64,000 nucleotides of DNA. Origin: Flavobacterium sp. K5-23 (GTDB lineage: Bacteria; Bacteroidota; Bacteroidia; Flavobacteriales; Flavobacteriaceae). Position numbers and translations under genes: made by a program. Below, one piece after another: positions 17,394 through 25,337 of the stretch. The DNA lies in assembly GCF_023278045.1 (NCBI RefSeq), contig NZ_CP056783.1, positions 992,001 through 1,056,000 of the forward strand. The letters are read 5' to 3'. The notes under the pieces are model-generated. The model was not told where the DNA came from, made no database searches, and worked only from the letters and a program-made list of their open reading frames with translations. Positions within the stretch are counted from its first letter, which is position 1, and every line of letters starts with the position of its first letter.

Positions 17394-17429
17394 TTGACCT
17401 AAAAACCAAGACCTAAAACCTAAAACTAA
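17394..17429. repeat. ACCTAAAA quasi-repeat directly before the DUF4286 gene
   Basis: GACCTAAAAACCAA, then GACCTAAAACCTAAAACTAA: the phrase ACCTAAAA repeats three times and ends 3 bp before the ATG at 17432. Confidence 0.6.
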
Positions 17430-17431
17430 TA

Positions 17432-17743
17432 ATGATAATATACAACGTAACGATAAACATACACGAAAGCGTTCACGATCAGTGGATGATATGGATGCAA
17501 CACAAGCACATTCCTGAAATTCTGGCTACAGGAAAATTTTCTTCTGCTAGATTAGTTCGTGTTTTGATAGAAGAAGAAATGGGAGGAGTGACTTATTCAG
17601 TGCAATACACTACTGACAGTAAAGAAACTTTAGAGAAATACTATCAAGAAGACGCACCTGCTTTTCGTGAAGAAGGAACAAAATTATTTGGGGATAAAAT
17701 GCTCGCTTTTAGAACGGAGTTGGAATTGATTTCTGAACACTAG
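17432..17743 (+). CDS. DUF4286 family protein
   Basis: A 103-residue protein with an alpha-beta, ferredoxin-like dimeric-barrel look: MIIYNVTINIHESVHDQW, then WMQHKHIPEILATGKF, then GGVTYSVQYTTDSKETLEKY. It matches the DUF4286 family, in which the N-terminal YNVTI, HIP and QY motifs recur. No activity is assigned to the family. It lies between the TPR gene and rsmA, in the same direction. Confidence 0.88.
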   Translation: MIIYNVTINIHESVHDQWMIWMQHKHIPEILATGKFSSARLVRVLIEEEMGGVTYSVQYTTDSKETLEKYYQEDAPAFREEGTKLFGDKMLAFRTELELISEH

Positions 17744-17745
17744 TT

Positions 17746-17781
17746 TTTAGTGATCAGTGTACAGTAATCAGTGTTCAGTTT
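17746..17781. repeat. AGTGATCAGT / AGTGTTCAGT repeat
   Basis: Directly after the DUF4286 stop: AGTGATCAGTGTACAGTAAT then CAGTGTTCAGTTTTGG. It is the same word family as after serS and ssb. Confidence 0.6.
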
Positions 17782-17882
17782 TGGTTAGTACATCAAATAG
17801 GTATTAAAAGTATATATTTTAGAATTAGCATAGGCTTCCTCTAATTTAAAAAATAGTTTAATGGAATAAGTATTGAGTTGGT

Positions 17883-17915
17883 CAACTTTAAACTTGGAAC
17901 TTTAAACTTTAAACA
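17883..17915. repeat. ACTTTAAAC quasi-repeat directly before rsmA
   Basis: ACTTTAAAC, TTGGA, ACTTTAAAC, TTTAAAC: the phrase ACTTTAAAC(TT) repeats three times and ends 6 bp before the rsmA ATG. Confidence 0.65.
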
Positions 17916-17921
17916 CAAAAA

Positions 17922-18701
17922 ATGGAAAAAGTAAAAGCAAAAAAACACCTCGGTCAACATTTCTTAAAAGACGAGAGTATTGCAAAAGATATCGCAGATA
18001 CATTGAACTTAGAAGGTTATGACGATGTGTTAGAAATAGGCCCAGGAATGGGAGTATTAACAAAGTATTTGTTAGACAAGCCTATCAATACGTATGTAAT
18101 TGAAATCGATGAAGAATCAGTTACGTACTTAGACGAGAATTACCCAAAATTAAAAGATAAAATCATTTCTAAGGATTTCCTGAGATATGACATCAACGAG
18201 ACTTTTCAAGGAAAGCAGTTTGCCATCATTGGAAACTTTCCTTATAACATTTCGACACAAATTGTTTTTAGAACATTAGAATACCGCGATCAGATACCTG
18301 AATTTGCGGGAATGTTCCAGAAAGAGGTGGCACAACGTATTTGTGAAAAAAAGGGAACGAAAGCTTACGGAATTTTATCTGTTTTAGTTCAGGCTTTTTA
18401 TGATGCGGAGTATTTATTTACAGTGGATGAAAACGTATTTATTCCACCTCCAAAAGTAAAATCGGGTGTGTTGCGCTTGCGTAGAAAAGCTGATTATTCA
18501 TTGCCTTGTGGTGAAAAACTATTCTTTACTGTCGTAAAAACTGCTTTTCAACAACGTCGTAAAACACTTCGTAATAGTTTGAAAACCCTGAATCTATCTG
18601 ATGAACTTAGAGCAGATGAAGTTTTTAATCTTCGCCCGGAGCAACTAAATGTAGCCGAATTTATTGAACTTACTAAAAAAATAGAAGCCGATGGAATTTA
18701 A
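17922..18701 (+). CDS. rsmA: 16S rRNA dimethyladenosine transferase
   Basis: A 259-residue KsgA/RsmA enzyme that dimethylates two adjacent adenines near the 3' end of 16S rRNA. Visible motifs: [11 protein letters not shown] at the N-terminus, the SAM site [12 protein letters not shown], and the catalytic GNFPYNIS (NxPY type). The C-terminal helical domain ([13 protein letters not shown]) contacts rRNA. Its stop overlaps the mgtE start by 11 bp, implying translational coupling. Full length. Confidence 0.97.
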   Translation: MEKVKAKKHLGQHFLKDESIAKDIADTLNLEGYDDVLEIGPGMGVLTKYLLDKPINTYVIEIDEESVTYLDENYPKLKDKIISKDFLRYDINETFQGKQFAIIGNFPYNISTQIVFRTLEYRDQIPEFAGMFQKEVAQRICEKKGTKAYGILSVLVQAFYDAEYLFTVDENVFIPPPKVKSGVLRLRRKADYSLPCGEKLFFTVVKTAFQQRRKTLRNSLKTLNLSDELRADEVFNLRPEQLNVAEFIELTKKIEADGI

Positions 18702-20043
18702 AATCAATAAAGACTTAATACTCGAATTAGAGCAACACATTGTCAATAAGAACGATAAGGAATTAGAACGCCTTCTTAGTGACGTGCATCACGCCGATAT
18801 TGCCGAGATTCTGGACGAACTTGATTTTGACGAGGCAACCTATATATTTAAAGTATTAGATTCTGAAAAAACTTCCGAAATCCTTCTTGAATTAGAAGAC
18901 GATTTAAGGGAAAATATCTTAAAAAGACTTTCTGCTAAAGAGATTGCAGAAGAGCTTGATGAGCTGAATACGGATGATGCGGCGGATATTATCGCCGAAC
19001 TTTCCCAGGCCAAAAAAGAAGAGGTAATCTCTGAGCTGGACGATTTAGAACACGCAAAGGACATTATTGACCTTTTGCGTTATGCTGAGGACAGCGCAGG
19101 TGGTTTGATGGGGAAAGAGCTTGTGAAAGTCAATGAAAACTGGAGCGTGCTTACTTGCGTTAAAGAAATGCGTGCCCAGGCCGAAAATGTTTCGCGTGTG
19201 CATTCCATCTATGTAGTGGATGACGAAAACAGATTAAAAGGAAGATTGTCTCTAAAAGATTTATTGACCACTTCGACTAAAACGCAAATTGGCGAAATCT
19301 ATATCAAGAAAGTAACCTCTGTTAATGTCGATGCCGAAGATGTTGAGGTAGCTAGGATTATGCAAAAGTATGACTTGGAAGCAATACCGGTTGTTGATGC
19401 TATGGGACGATTAGTAGGACGTATCACCATTGATGATATTATTGATGTGATCAGGGATGAAGCTGACAAGGATTACCAGTTGGCAGCGGGTATCTCAAAT
19501 GATGTTGAAGCGGATGATAGCATTCTGGAATTGTCAAAAGCACGTTTGCCTTGGTTGGTTCTCGCACTTTTGGGAGGTTTTATAACCGTAAGAGTATTGG
19601 GTTTATTTGAAGGAGCCATGGCTTTACACGGAAACTTATTCTTTTTTACACCACTTATTGCTGCAATGGCAGGAAATGTTGGAGTACAATCTTCGGCAAT
19701 TATAGTTCAAGGTTTGGCTAACAATACCTTGAGCGGTTCTTTGTTTAACCGTCTTATTAAGGAAGTTGCATTAAGTTTGTTTAACGGAGCCATTCTAGCT
19801 AGCATCTTGTTTTTAGGAAGTTATTTCCTTTTGGACGAGCCGCCTATTATGGGTTTTGTAATTACGAGCGCATTAGTATCGGTGATTATCATTGCATCGC
19901 TAATAGGGACATTTGTACCCTTGCTGCTTGATAAGTTTGGGATTGACCCCGCACTGGCAACAGGACCATTTATAACGACAAGTAATGATATTTGTGGAAT
20001 TCTAATCTATTTTTCTATTGCACAACTAATTTTAGGGTTTTAA
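18691..20043 (+). CDS. mgtE: Magnesium transporter
   Basis: A 450-residue MgtE. Residues about 1-130 form the acidic helical N domain ([19 protein letters not shown]), which senses Mg2+. Residues about 135-255 hold two CBS domains ([40 protein letters not shown]). Five membrane helices then follow from about 285, with the pore motif [15 protein letters not shown]. It is a Mg2+-gated channel of the inner membrane. It overlaps the rsmA 3' end by 11 bp; the coupling of rRNA methylation with Mg2+ import is suggestive but unproven. Confidence 0.97.
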   Translation: MEFKINKDLILELEQHIVNKNDKELERLLSDVHHADIAEILDELDFDEATYIFKVLDSEKTSEILLELEDDLRENILKRLSAKEIAEELDELNTDDAADIIAELSQAKKEEVISELDDLEHAKDIIDLLRYAEDSAGGLMGKELVKVNENWSVLTCVKEMRAQAENVSRVHSIYVVDDENRLKGRLSLKDLLTTSTKTQIGEIYIKKVTSVNVDAEDVEVARIMQKYDLEAIPVVDAMGRLVGRITIDDIIDVIRDEADKDYQLAAGISNDVEADDSILELSKARLPWLVLALLGGFITVRVLGLFEGAMALHGNLFFFTPLIAAMAGNVGVQSSAIIVQGLANNTLSGSLFNRLIKEVALSLFNGAILASILFLGSYFLLDEPPIMGFVITSALVSVIIIASLIGTFVPLLLDKFGIDPALATGPFITTSNDICGILIYFSIAQLILGF

Positions 20044-20091
20044 TCTTAAAATTCGAATAAAACTATAACAACCAACTAACTACGAACCAAG

Positions 20092-20868
20092 ATGAATATT
20101 CACATTATAGGAGGCGGAAACCTTGGAGCTTCAGTAGCCACAGGAATTGCAAAATTCTCCAGCAACCATAGTATTACGGTAACGAGAAGGAATACTTCCA
20201 AAATCAAACATTTAGAAGAACTCGGAATCATCTTGTCTACTGATAATTGCCACAATATTCAGGAAGCCGACATTGTGATATTGACCATAAAACCCTATCA
20301 AGTAGATTTAGTTCTTGCCGAAATTCTTCCTGCAATCACTAATAAAATTGTTGCTTCGGCAGTGAGTGGATTGTCTATAGAATCACTTCAAAGCAAAATA
20401 GGAGACACGAACCAAGCCATTCGCATTATGCCAAATATTGCGGCACAGTTTGGAGAATCCGCAACGTGTATTTCGTTTCAAGAAAAAAATGCGCTTCAAG
20501 GGCGAAAATTAGTAACCTTGTTTCAAGATTTAGGAACAGCGCCTATCATTGACGAAAAATTAATGGATGCTGCCACAGTTCTTGCCGCAAGCGGAACCGC
20601 ATTTGCTTTGCGTTACATTCGCGCCTCTATGCAAGCCGGAATCGAGATAGGTTTCGACTGGCAAACGGCCTTGGCAATATCAGCACAAACCGTAAAAGGT
20701 GCTGCCGAAATGCTAATGGAAGAACAAGTGCATCCAGAACAATTAATCGATCGCGTGACCACGCCACAAGGATGTACCATTGCGGGATTGAACGAAATGG
20801 AAATGCACGGATTCAGCGCGTCATTAATACGCGGAATCAAAACTTCTCTAAAACAAATCAAGGGATAA
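20092..20868 (+). CDS. proC: Pyrroline-5-carboxylate reductase
   Basis: A 258-residue enzyme for the last step of proline synthesis: reduction of pyrroline-5-carboxylate with NADPH. The N-terminal Rossmann motif is IHIIGGGNLGASVATGI. The C-terminal dimerisation and active-site segment AASGTAFALRYIRASMQAGI and the end VTTPQGCTIAGLNEME match the family (TSPGGTTxxG). Slightly shorter than the usual 265-275 residues, with no obvious gap. A 500-bp repeat island follows. Confidence 0.95.
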   Translation: MNIHIIGGGNLGASVATGIAKFSSNHSITVTRRNTSKIKHLEELGIILSTDNCHNIQEADIVILTIKPYQVDLVLAEILPAITNKIVASAVSGLSIESLQSKIGDTNQAIRIMPNIAAQFGESATCISFQEKNALQGRKLVTLFQDLGTAPIIDEKLMDAATVLAASGTAFALRYIRASMQAGIEIGFDWQTALAISAQTVKGAAEMLMEEQVHPEQLIDRVTTPQGCTIAGLNEMEMHGFSASLIRGIKTSLKQIKG

Positions 20869-20884
20869 TAATTAAATTTTTTTG

Positions 20885-20980
20885 GGCATTCCCCGCCAAA
20901 AAAAGGCGGGTCGGGCTGTCCGCTATATCCACGCAAAAAAATGCGTGGGATGCCGCTTCCATCCCTAATGCGAGCCCTCG
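20885..20980 (-). repeat. Dispersed repeat with two short hairpins
   Basis: The two stems CCCGCC / GGCGGG (loop A7) and CCACGC / GCGTGG (loop A7) are separated by TCGGGCTGTCCGCTATAT and followed by a tail, GATGCCGCTTCCATCCCTAA. On the minus strand the tail comes first. The design of a fixed spacer, fixed tail and variable hairpins looks like a mobile or structured-RNA repeat. From memory, pieces like TCGGGCTGTCCGC and CCATCCCTAACGC recur between genes in Bacteroidota; I cannot check copy number here. Confidence 0.65.
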
Positions 20981-21006
20981 TTCAACCTCTTTATATTAAG
21001 CGTTTT

Positions 21007-21110
21007 TTTGTCATTTCGACCAAAGGGAGAAATCACATAACAAGAGCAAATAATGTGATTTACTTCGTCTGTTCGCTAACGCTCGAGTCTCCTTCGTCGT
21101 AATTGTAAAG
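21007..21110. repeat. TTTGTCATTTCGAC repeat, copy 1
   Basis: It begins TTTGTCATTTCGACCAAAGG with GAGAAATCACAT following, then an inverted partner: ATGTGATTT and TCTCCTTCGTCG. The two halves can pair imperfectly. A second copy of the same word lies at 28250-28312. Confidence 0.6.
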
Positions 21111-21115
21111 GTTAC

Positions 21116-21329
21116 TTAATAATGCGAATCAAGGGTTCGAATGTGCCGTTAGGCACTAAACATTGGTAGAAAATATGAATTGGAACGAGTTTAGCGTGCC
21201 GTAGGTACGCAACAAAACGATAGGTGTTGCGTGCCTACGGCACGCTAATAAATTTTGAGCTAATTACTACCGATAATTATTGCCTAACGGCACAAAATAC
21301 AATCTTTTAACCCTTGATCGCATTAATAA
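21116..21329. repeat. 214-bp nested palindromic element
   Basis: Three nested inverted pairs share one centre. The outer pair is TTAATAATGCGA with TCAAGGGTT (21116-21137) against AACCCTTGATCGCATTAATAA (21309-21329). The middle pair is TGTGCCGTTAGGCA (21143-21156) against TGCCTAACGGCACA (21281-21294). The inner pair is a 20-bp stem, GCGTGCCGTAGGTACGCAAC against its partner at 21226-21245 with one G-T mismatch. GGTAG (21165-21169) and CTACC also pair. There is no reading frame. It resembles a MITE or REP-type element; together with the two repeats before it, it fills the 508-bp gap between proC and the next gene. Confidence 0.85.
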
Positions 21330-21376
21330 CTTTGGAAAACTAAAAACCACTATTTTAAACAATAACAACAATACAA

Positions 21377-21589
21377 ATGAAACCACTTATTAAATTAATG
21401 ACATTAACATTTTTACTTTCAGGATTAGTTTACGCTGGACTTTTGGCGGGTTTTGATTATTCAGAAGGCAGTGAATTTAAATTATGGAAATTCATTTTTA
21501 ATGCTTGTTTTTTTGGTTTGTTTATGGCTTTAATGGCTAGGTATAATTATAAAAAGCAAAATAAAAAAAAGGAGATTTCAATATCCTAA
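21377..21589 (+). CDS. Small two-helix membrane protein, function unknown
   Basis: A 70-residue protein with two hydrophobic segments (about residues 8-26 and 37-54) and a basic tail (YNYKKQNKKKE), so both ends probably face the cytosol. No recognised domain. It sits between the repeat island and the SerA-like fusion on the same strand; the A-rich leader AACAATAACAACAATACAA precedes its ATG. Confidence 0.7.
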   Translation: MKPLIKLMTLTFLLSGLVYAGLLAGFDYSEGSEFKLWKFIFNACFFGLFMALMARYNYKKQNKKKEISIS

Positions 21590-21608
21590 ATTGTAAAATC
21601 CAAATGTG

Positions 21609-21616
21609 TAACTTTG
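21609..21616 (+). promoter_or_regulatory. -7 element of the SerA-VOC fusion gene
   Basis: TAACTTTG, a perfect TAnnTTTG match, 24 bp before the ATG at 21641. It overlaps the in-frame TTG at 21614, which argues against that TTG as the start. Confidence 0.55.
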
Positions 21617-21640
21617 AGCAACATTAAAATTAAAAGCAAA

Positions 21641-23002
21641 ATGTTGAAACCAGAAAACATTAAAATTCTACACATCGATAGCAACAACCCAATAATGTGG
21701 GAACAATTGCAAGGACTGGGTTTTGTGAACCACGAAGATTTTACTTCTTCCAAAGAAGAAATCGAAGCCAAAATCCAGGATTATCAAGGCATCGTTATTC
21801 GTAGCCGTTTTAATATCGATAAAGCATTCTTGGATAAAGCGACTAATCTACAATTCATAGCACGCGTTGGAGCGGGGCTGGAAAGCATCGATTGCGATTA
21901 TGCGTTGTCCAAAAACATCGAACTCATCGCGGCACCCGAAGGAAACAAGAACGCCGTTGCCGAACATACTTTAGGAATGATTCTGTCGCTTTTCAATAAA
22001 CTAAACACGGCTGATAGCGAAATAAAATCAGGGCAATGGAATCGGGAAAGCAACCGCGGACACGAACTTGATGGCAAGACCGTCGGGATTATAGGTTATG
22101 GAAATATGGGAAAATCATTTGCAAGGAAACTGCGCGGTTTTGATGTAAAGGTGATTTGCTATGATATTCAGGAAGGAGTAGGTGATGTCAATGCGACTCA
22201 AGTTACTCTTGAAGAACTACAATTAAATACTGATGTGCTGAGTTTACACATTCCTTGGACACCAGAAACCAATAAAATGGTGGATAAGCCCTTTATCGAT
22301 GCGTTTGCGAAGCCTTTTTGGATAATAAACACCTCAAGAGGTAAAAATATTGAAACTGCTGATTTGGTAGCCGCTATGCAATTCGGCAAAGTGTTGGGTG
22401 CTGGGTTAGATGTTTTGGAATATGAGAAATTATCTTTTGAAACTCTTTTTCAGGATGAGAACACTCCGGAAGCTTTCCAGTTTTTACTGGAAGCTAAAAA
22501 CGTCATTTTAACCCCTCACGTTGCAGGCTGGACATTTGAAAGTCACGAGAGACTAGCTCAGGTGATCGTAGATAAAATAAAAGCGAAATATTTTGGTCAG
22601 CCAAAGACGGATTCAGTAGAGAAAAGAGTAACAGGAATTGGAGGCATTTTCTTTAAATCTAAAAACTCCAAAGAATTAGTCGCTTGGTACGGAAAACACC
22701 TTGGTTTTAAAACCGATGATTACGGTTCGACCTTTTGGTGGAAAGACAACAACGGCGCCGACTGCTCTACGCAATGGTCCCCGTTTGCAGAGGATACGAA
22801 TTATTTTGCGCCAAGCGAAAAACAATTTATGCAAAATTTCAGGGTCGCAAATTTAGAAAAATTATTGCGTCAGCTGGAAGAGGAAGGGGTAACGATTGTT
22901 GGGGAAATGGAGACTTTTGAATACGGTAGCTTTGGTTGGATTTTAGACCCAGAAGGAAATAAAATTGAACTTTGGGAACCTATCGATAGCGTTTTTAAAT
23001 AA
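21641..23002 (+). CDS. D-2-hydroxyacid dehydrogenase (SerA-like) fused to a VOC/glyoxalase domain
   Basis: A 453-residue protein starting at the ATG at 21641. Residues about 5-320 are a complete NAD-dependent 2-hydroxyacid dehydrogenase: substrate loop ARVGAGLESID, NAD site GIIGYGNMGKSFAR, catalytic Arg (NTSRGKN), Glu (LDVLEYE) and His (LTPHVAG). There is no ACT domain. Residues about 330-453 form a VOC domain (VTGIGGIFFKSKN, then LDPEGNKIELWEP) resembling a free-standing bacterial VOC protein. No start codon or stop remnant is evident at the junction. The dehydrogenase half resembles a 3-phosphoglycerate dehydrogenase; the role of the fusion is unknown. Confidence 0.93.
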   Translation: MLKPENIKILHIDSNNPIMWEQLQGLGFVNHEDFTSSKEEIEAKIQDYQGIVIRSRFNIDKAFLDKATNLQFIARVGAGLESIDCDYALSKNIELIAAPEGNKNAVAEHTLGMILSLFNKLNTADSEIKSGQWNRESNRGHELDGKTVGIIGYGNMGKSFARKLRGFDVKVICYDIQEGVGDVNATQVTLEELQLNTDVLSLHIPWTPETNKMVDKPFIDAFAKPFWIINTSRGKNIETADLVAAMQFGKVLGAGLDVLEYEKLSFETLFQDENTPEAFQFLLEAKNVILTPHVAGWTFESHERLAQVIVDKIKAKYFGQPKTDSVEKRVTGIGGIFFKSKNSKELVAWYGKHLGFKTDDYGSTFWWKDNNGADCSTQWSPFAEDTNYFAPSEKQFMQNFRVANLEKLLRQLEEEGVTIVGEMETFEYGSFGWILDPEGNKIELWEPIDSVFK

Positions 23003-23048
23003 AATTTCATAAATTTAAGTATCGTAAATCTATAAAAGTAAGCTTTCT

Positions 23049-23330
23049 ATGGAAAACTCAAAACACGAATATTGGAATGATCCTCAGCCTGTTCAACAGG
23101 ACAATAAAAAATTGGCTGCGGGATTACTGGCTATAATTTTGGCTCCTTTTGGGATTCATAAATTTCTATTGGGATATACCACCGAAGGGATAATATGGTT
23201 AGTAATGAGCCTTTTTACTTGCGGGATGCTTACAGGTATATTAGGGATTATAGAAGGAATAATTTATTTGACAAAATCCGATCAGGAATTTTACAATACG
23301 TATCAGCTTAATAAAAAAGGCTGGTTTTAA
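23049..23330 (+). CDS. TM2 domain-containing protein
   Basis: A 93-residue inner-membrane protein. A polar N-terminus (about 25 residues) precedes two hydrophobic helices with the TM2 signature: FGIHKFLLGY joins the end of helix 1, and helix 2 contains GIIWLVMSLF with a Gly-rich turn. Members occur widely but have no defined function. A perfect bidirectional terminator follows 1 bp after the stop. Confidence 0.9.
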   Translation: MENSKHEYWNDPQPVQQDNKKLAAGLLAIILAPFGIHKFLLGYTTEGIIWLVMSLFTCGMLTGILGIIEGIIYLTKSDQEFYNTYQLNKKGWF

Positions 23331-23369
23331 ACATAAAAAAGTCTCGACATTGTCGAGACTTTTTTATGT
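23331..23369. terminator. Bidirectional terminator between the TM2 and OlsF-like genes
   Basis: A perfect palindrome with arms ACATAAAAAAGTCTCGAC and its complement around a 3-nt loop. It has T-runs on both strands and serves two convergent genes. Confidence 0.9.
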
Positions 23370-23393
23370 TTATTTGTTTTTAGAAAAGGAAAT

Positions 23394-25199
23394 TTAGTCC
23401 TCTTTTTCGGCAAGCTTTCGTTCTAGCTCCGCTTGAAATTCTTCCATTACCGGTTTCATAGTACTTTCAGGAATATCAGCTATTCGAATATACATTAAAC
23501 CATCGACAGCATTATTGAATAAAGGGTCAACGTTAAAAGCAACTACTCTTGCGTTTTGTTTGATGTATTTTTTAATCAAAACTGGCAGTCGTAAACTTCC
23601 TGGCTCCAGTTCGTCAATAATTTTATCAAACTTGTTTAAGTCGGCTTCCGTTTCATTAAAGATGAAATCTTTGTCGGCATCTTTTAGTTTTACTTTATAG
23701 GCCTTTTTAGGGTGTATGTATTGTGCTATATAAGGGTCGTAATAATTCGATTTCATAAATTCAATCATCAAAGATTTAGAAAAATCCGAAAATTGATTGC
23801 TGATACTTACGCCACCAAGCAGGAATTTATGTTCTGGAAAACGCAATGTGGTGTGAATGATCCCTTTCCAAAGAAGGAAAAGAGGCATTGGTTTTTGTTG
23901 GTACTCCTTAATGATAAATGCTCTACCCATTTCAATGGATTTGTGCATCATATCGTGTAATTCAGGTTCGAATCTAAATAATTCATTCAAATAAAATCCT
24001 TCAATTCCGTGAGCAGGATAAATTTCAGAACCCAATCCCATTCTATAGGCACCGGCAATTTTTTGGGCTTCCTCATCCCATAAAAAGAGGTGGTGGTAAT
24101 ATTGATCAAATTTGTCTAAATCGATAGATTCATTCGTTCCTTCACCTACTTCTCTAAAAGTAATTTCACGCAGTCGTCCTATTTCGTGAAGGATGTTTGG
24201 GATTTTCCCCGCTTCAGCAAAAAATACTTCGTAATTTTTACTTTGCAACAATCTGCAATCTGCACTTCTTAATGCATCTACTTCAGCAATCATTTTCTCA
24301 CCGTTTGCTGGATTTGCTATTTCCTTTGGGCTTCTTGTAATTTTTAATGTTGGGGGAGTCAATAGTGGTTTGCTTTCCTTTTCAAAAGGATTTGCAAGCA
24401 TATATGTTTTCTTTCTTAAGAACTCTGAGTATTCTTCGATCGATTTGTACTCATTCTGTTCGTTTACAGAAATAGGCTTCCCAACTCTTACTTTTATCAC
24501 ACGATGTTTCTGGCTAAATACTTCAGATGGAAGTTTTGCTGTTCTAAAAGTCCCGCTGATTTTTGAAAGCAGGTAGAAAAAGCGACTGTTTTTTGCATGG
24601 AAATAAATGGGCACAACAGGAACCTGAGCTTTTCGGATTACCTTCATAGCACCTTCTTCCCATGGTTTGTCAACCATTAATTTTCCGTCTTTATAAGAGG
24701 ACACCTCACCTGCGGGAAACATACCTAATGGTTTTCCGTCACTTAAATGGCGTAGCGTTTCCTTGATTCCCACCACACTGGACTTGGCATCTTTGTGGTT
24801 TTCAAAAGGATTAACCGGCATAATATATTTTTTAAGAGGCTCAATTCGATGCAACAAGAAATTGGCTATAATTTTGAAATTTGGTTCTCTTTCAAGCATT
24901 AATTTCAATAATAAAACCCCGTCAATTCCTCCCAATGGGTGGTTTGAAACGGTGATATAGGCACCTTCTTTTGGTAATCGTTTTAAATCTTCTTCTGGAA
25001 TTTCAAACTTTATCTGTAGATCATTCAAAATACCATTTAAAAAATCAACATCCTGAAGGTGTTTGTTTCTATTGTATACTTTGTTTAATGTAGAAATCTT
25101 AAGCATTTTCATTAATAACCATCCGGAAAAGGTACCGAACACTCCGTATTTCTCAGCATTTATTGCTTTTGCAACTTCTTTAGCGGTTACTAAACCCAT
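23394..25199 (-). CDS. olsF: OlsF-like bifunctional ornithine-lipid acyltransferase
   Basis: A 601-residue two-domain enzyme. Residues about 60-290 are a PlsC-type acyltransferase with the motif SNHPLGGIDG (His87 and Asp93) and FPAGEVSS. Residues about 320-560 are a GNAT-like acyl-ACP transferase of the OlsB/hemolysin type (REITFREVGEGT, then DEEAQKIAGAYRMG). Fused OlsF proteins make ornithine lipid, adding the N-linked and O-linked acyl chains; OlsF has been described in Serratia and Flavobacterium. I infer the same reaction here. Ornithine lipids are phosphate-free membrane lipids of the outer membrane. Monocistronic. Confidence 0.88.
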   Translation of the reverse strand: MGLVTAKEVAKAINAEKYGVFGTFSGWLLMKMLKISTLNKVYNRNKHLQDVDFLNGILNDLQIKFEIPEEDLKRLPKEGAYITVSNHPLGGIDGVLLLKLMLEREPNFKIIANFLLHRIEPLKKYIMPVNPFENHKDAKSSVVGIKETLRHLSDGKPLGMFPAGEVSSYKDGKLMVDKPWEEGAMKVIRKAQVPVVPIYFHAKNSRFFYLLSKISGTFRTAKLPSEVFSQKHRVIKVRVGKPISVNEQNEYKSIEEYSEFLRKKTYMLANPFEKESKPLLTPPTLKITRSPKEIANPANGEKMIAEVDALRSADCRLLQSKNYEVFFAEAGKIPNILHEIGRLREITFREVGEGTNESIDLDKFDQYYHHLFLWDEEAQKIAGAYRMGLGSEIYPAHGIEGFYLNELFRFEPELHDMMHKSIEMGRAFIIKEYQQKPMPLFLLWKGIIHTTLRFPEHKFLLGGVSISNQFSDFSKSLMIEFMKSNYYDPYIAQYIHPKKAYKVKLKDADKDFIFNETEADLNKFDKIIDELEPGSLRLPVLIKKYIKQNARVVAFNVDPLFNNAVDGLMYIRIADIPESTMKPVMEEFQAELERKLAEKED

Positions 25200-25309
25200 T
25201 TATTTTCTATTTTTTGAGCGAAAAACAAAGATAGAAAAAAACTCCATTATCCGACTATTACTATATTTGATTTTCTTGTTTTTTCTGGTATATCCTTTTT
25301 AATTTTTAT

Positions 25310-25317
25310 TACTTTTG
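25310..25317 (+). promoter_or_regulatory. -7 element of xth
   Basis: TACTTTTG, a perfect TAnnTTTG match, 20 bp before the ATG at 25338. Confidence 0.6.
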
Positions 25318-25337
25318 GAACACAAAAAAATTTACCA

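Noticed and set aside
18840..19064. Ser-rich minus-strand frame within mgtE.
   Set aside because: Shadow of the Glu/Asp-rich MgtE N domain, whose complement gives Ser runs.
21121..21150. GGTTCGAAT, which looks like a tRNA T-arm.
   Set aside because: It belongs to the left arm of the nested palindrome; no acceptor, D or anticodon arm can be built around it.
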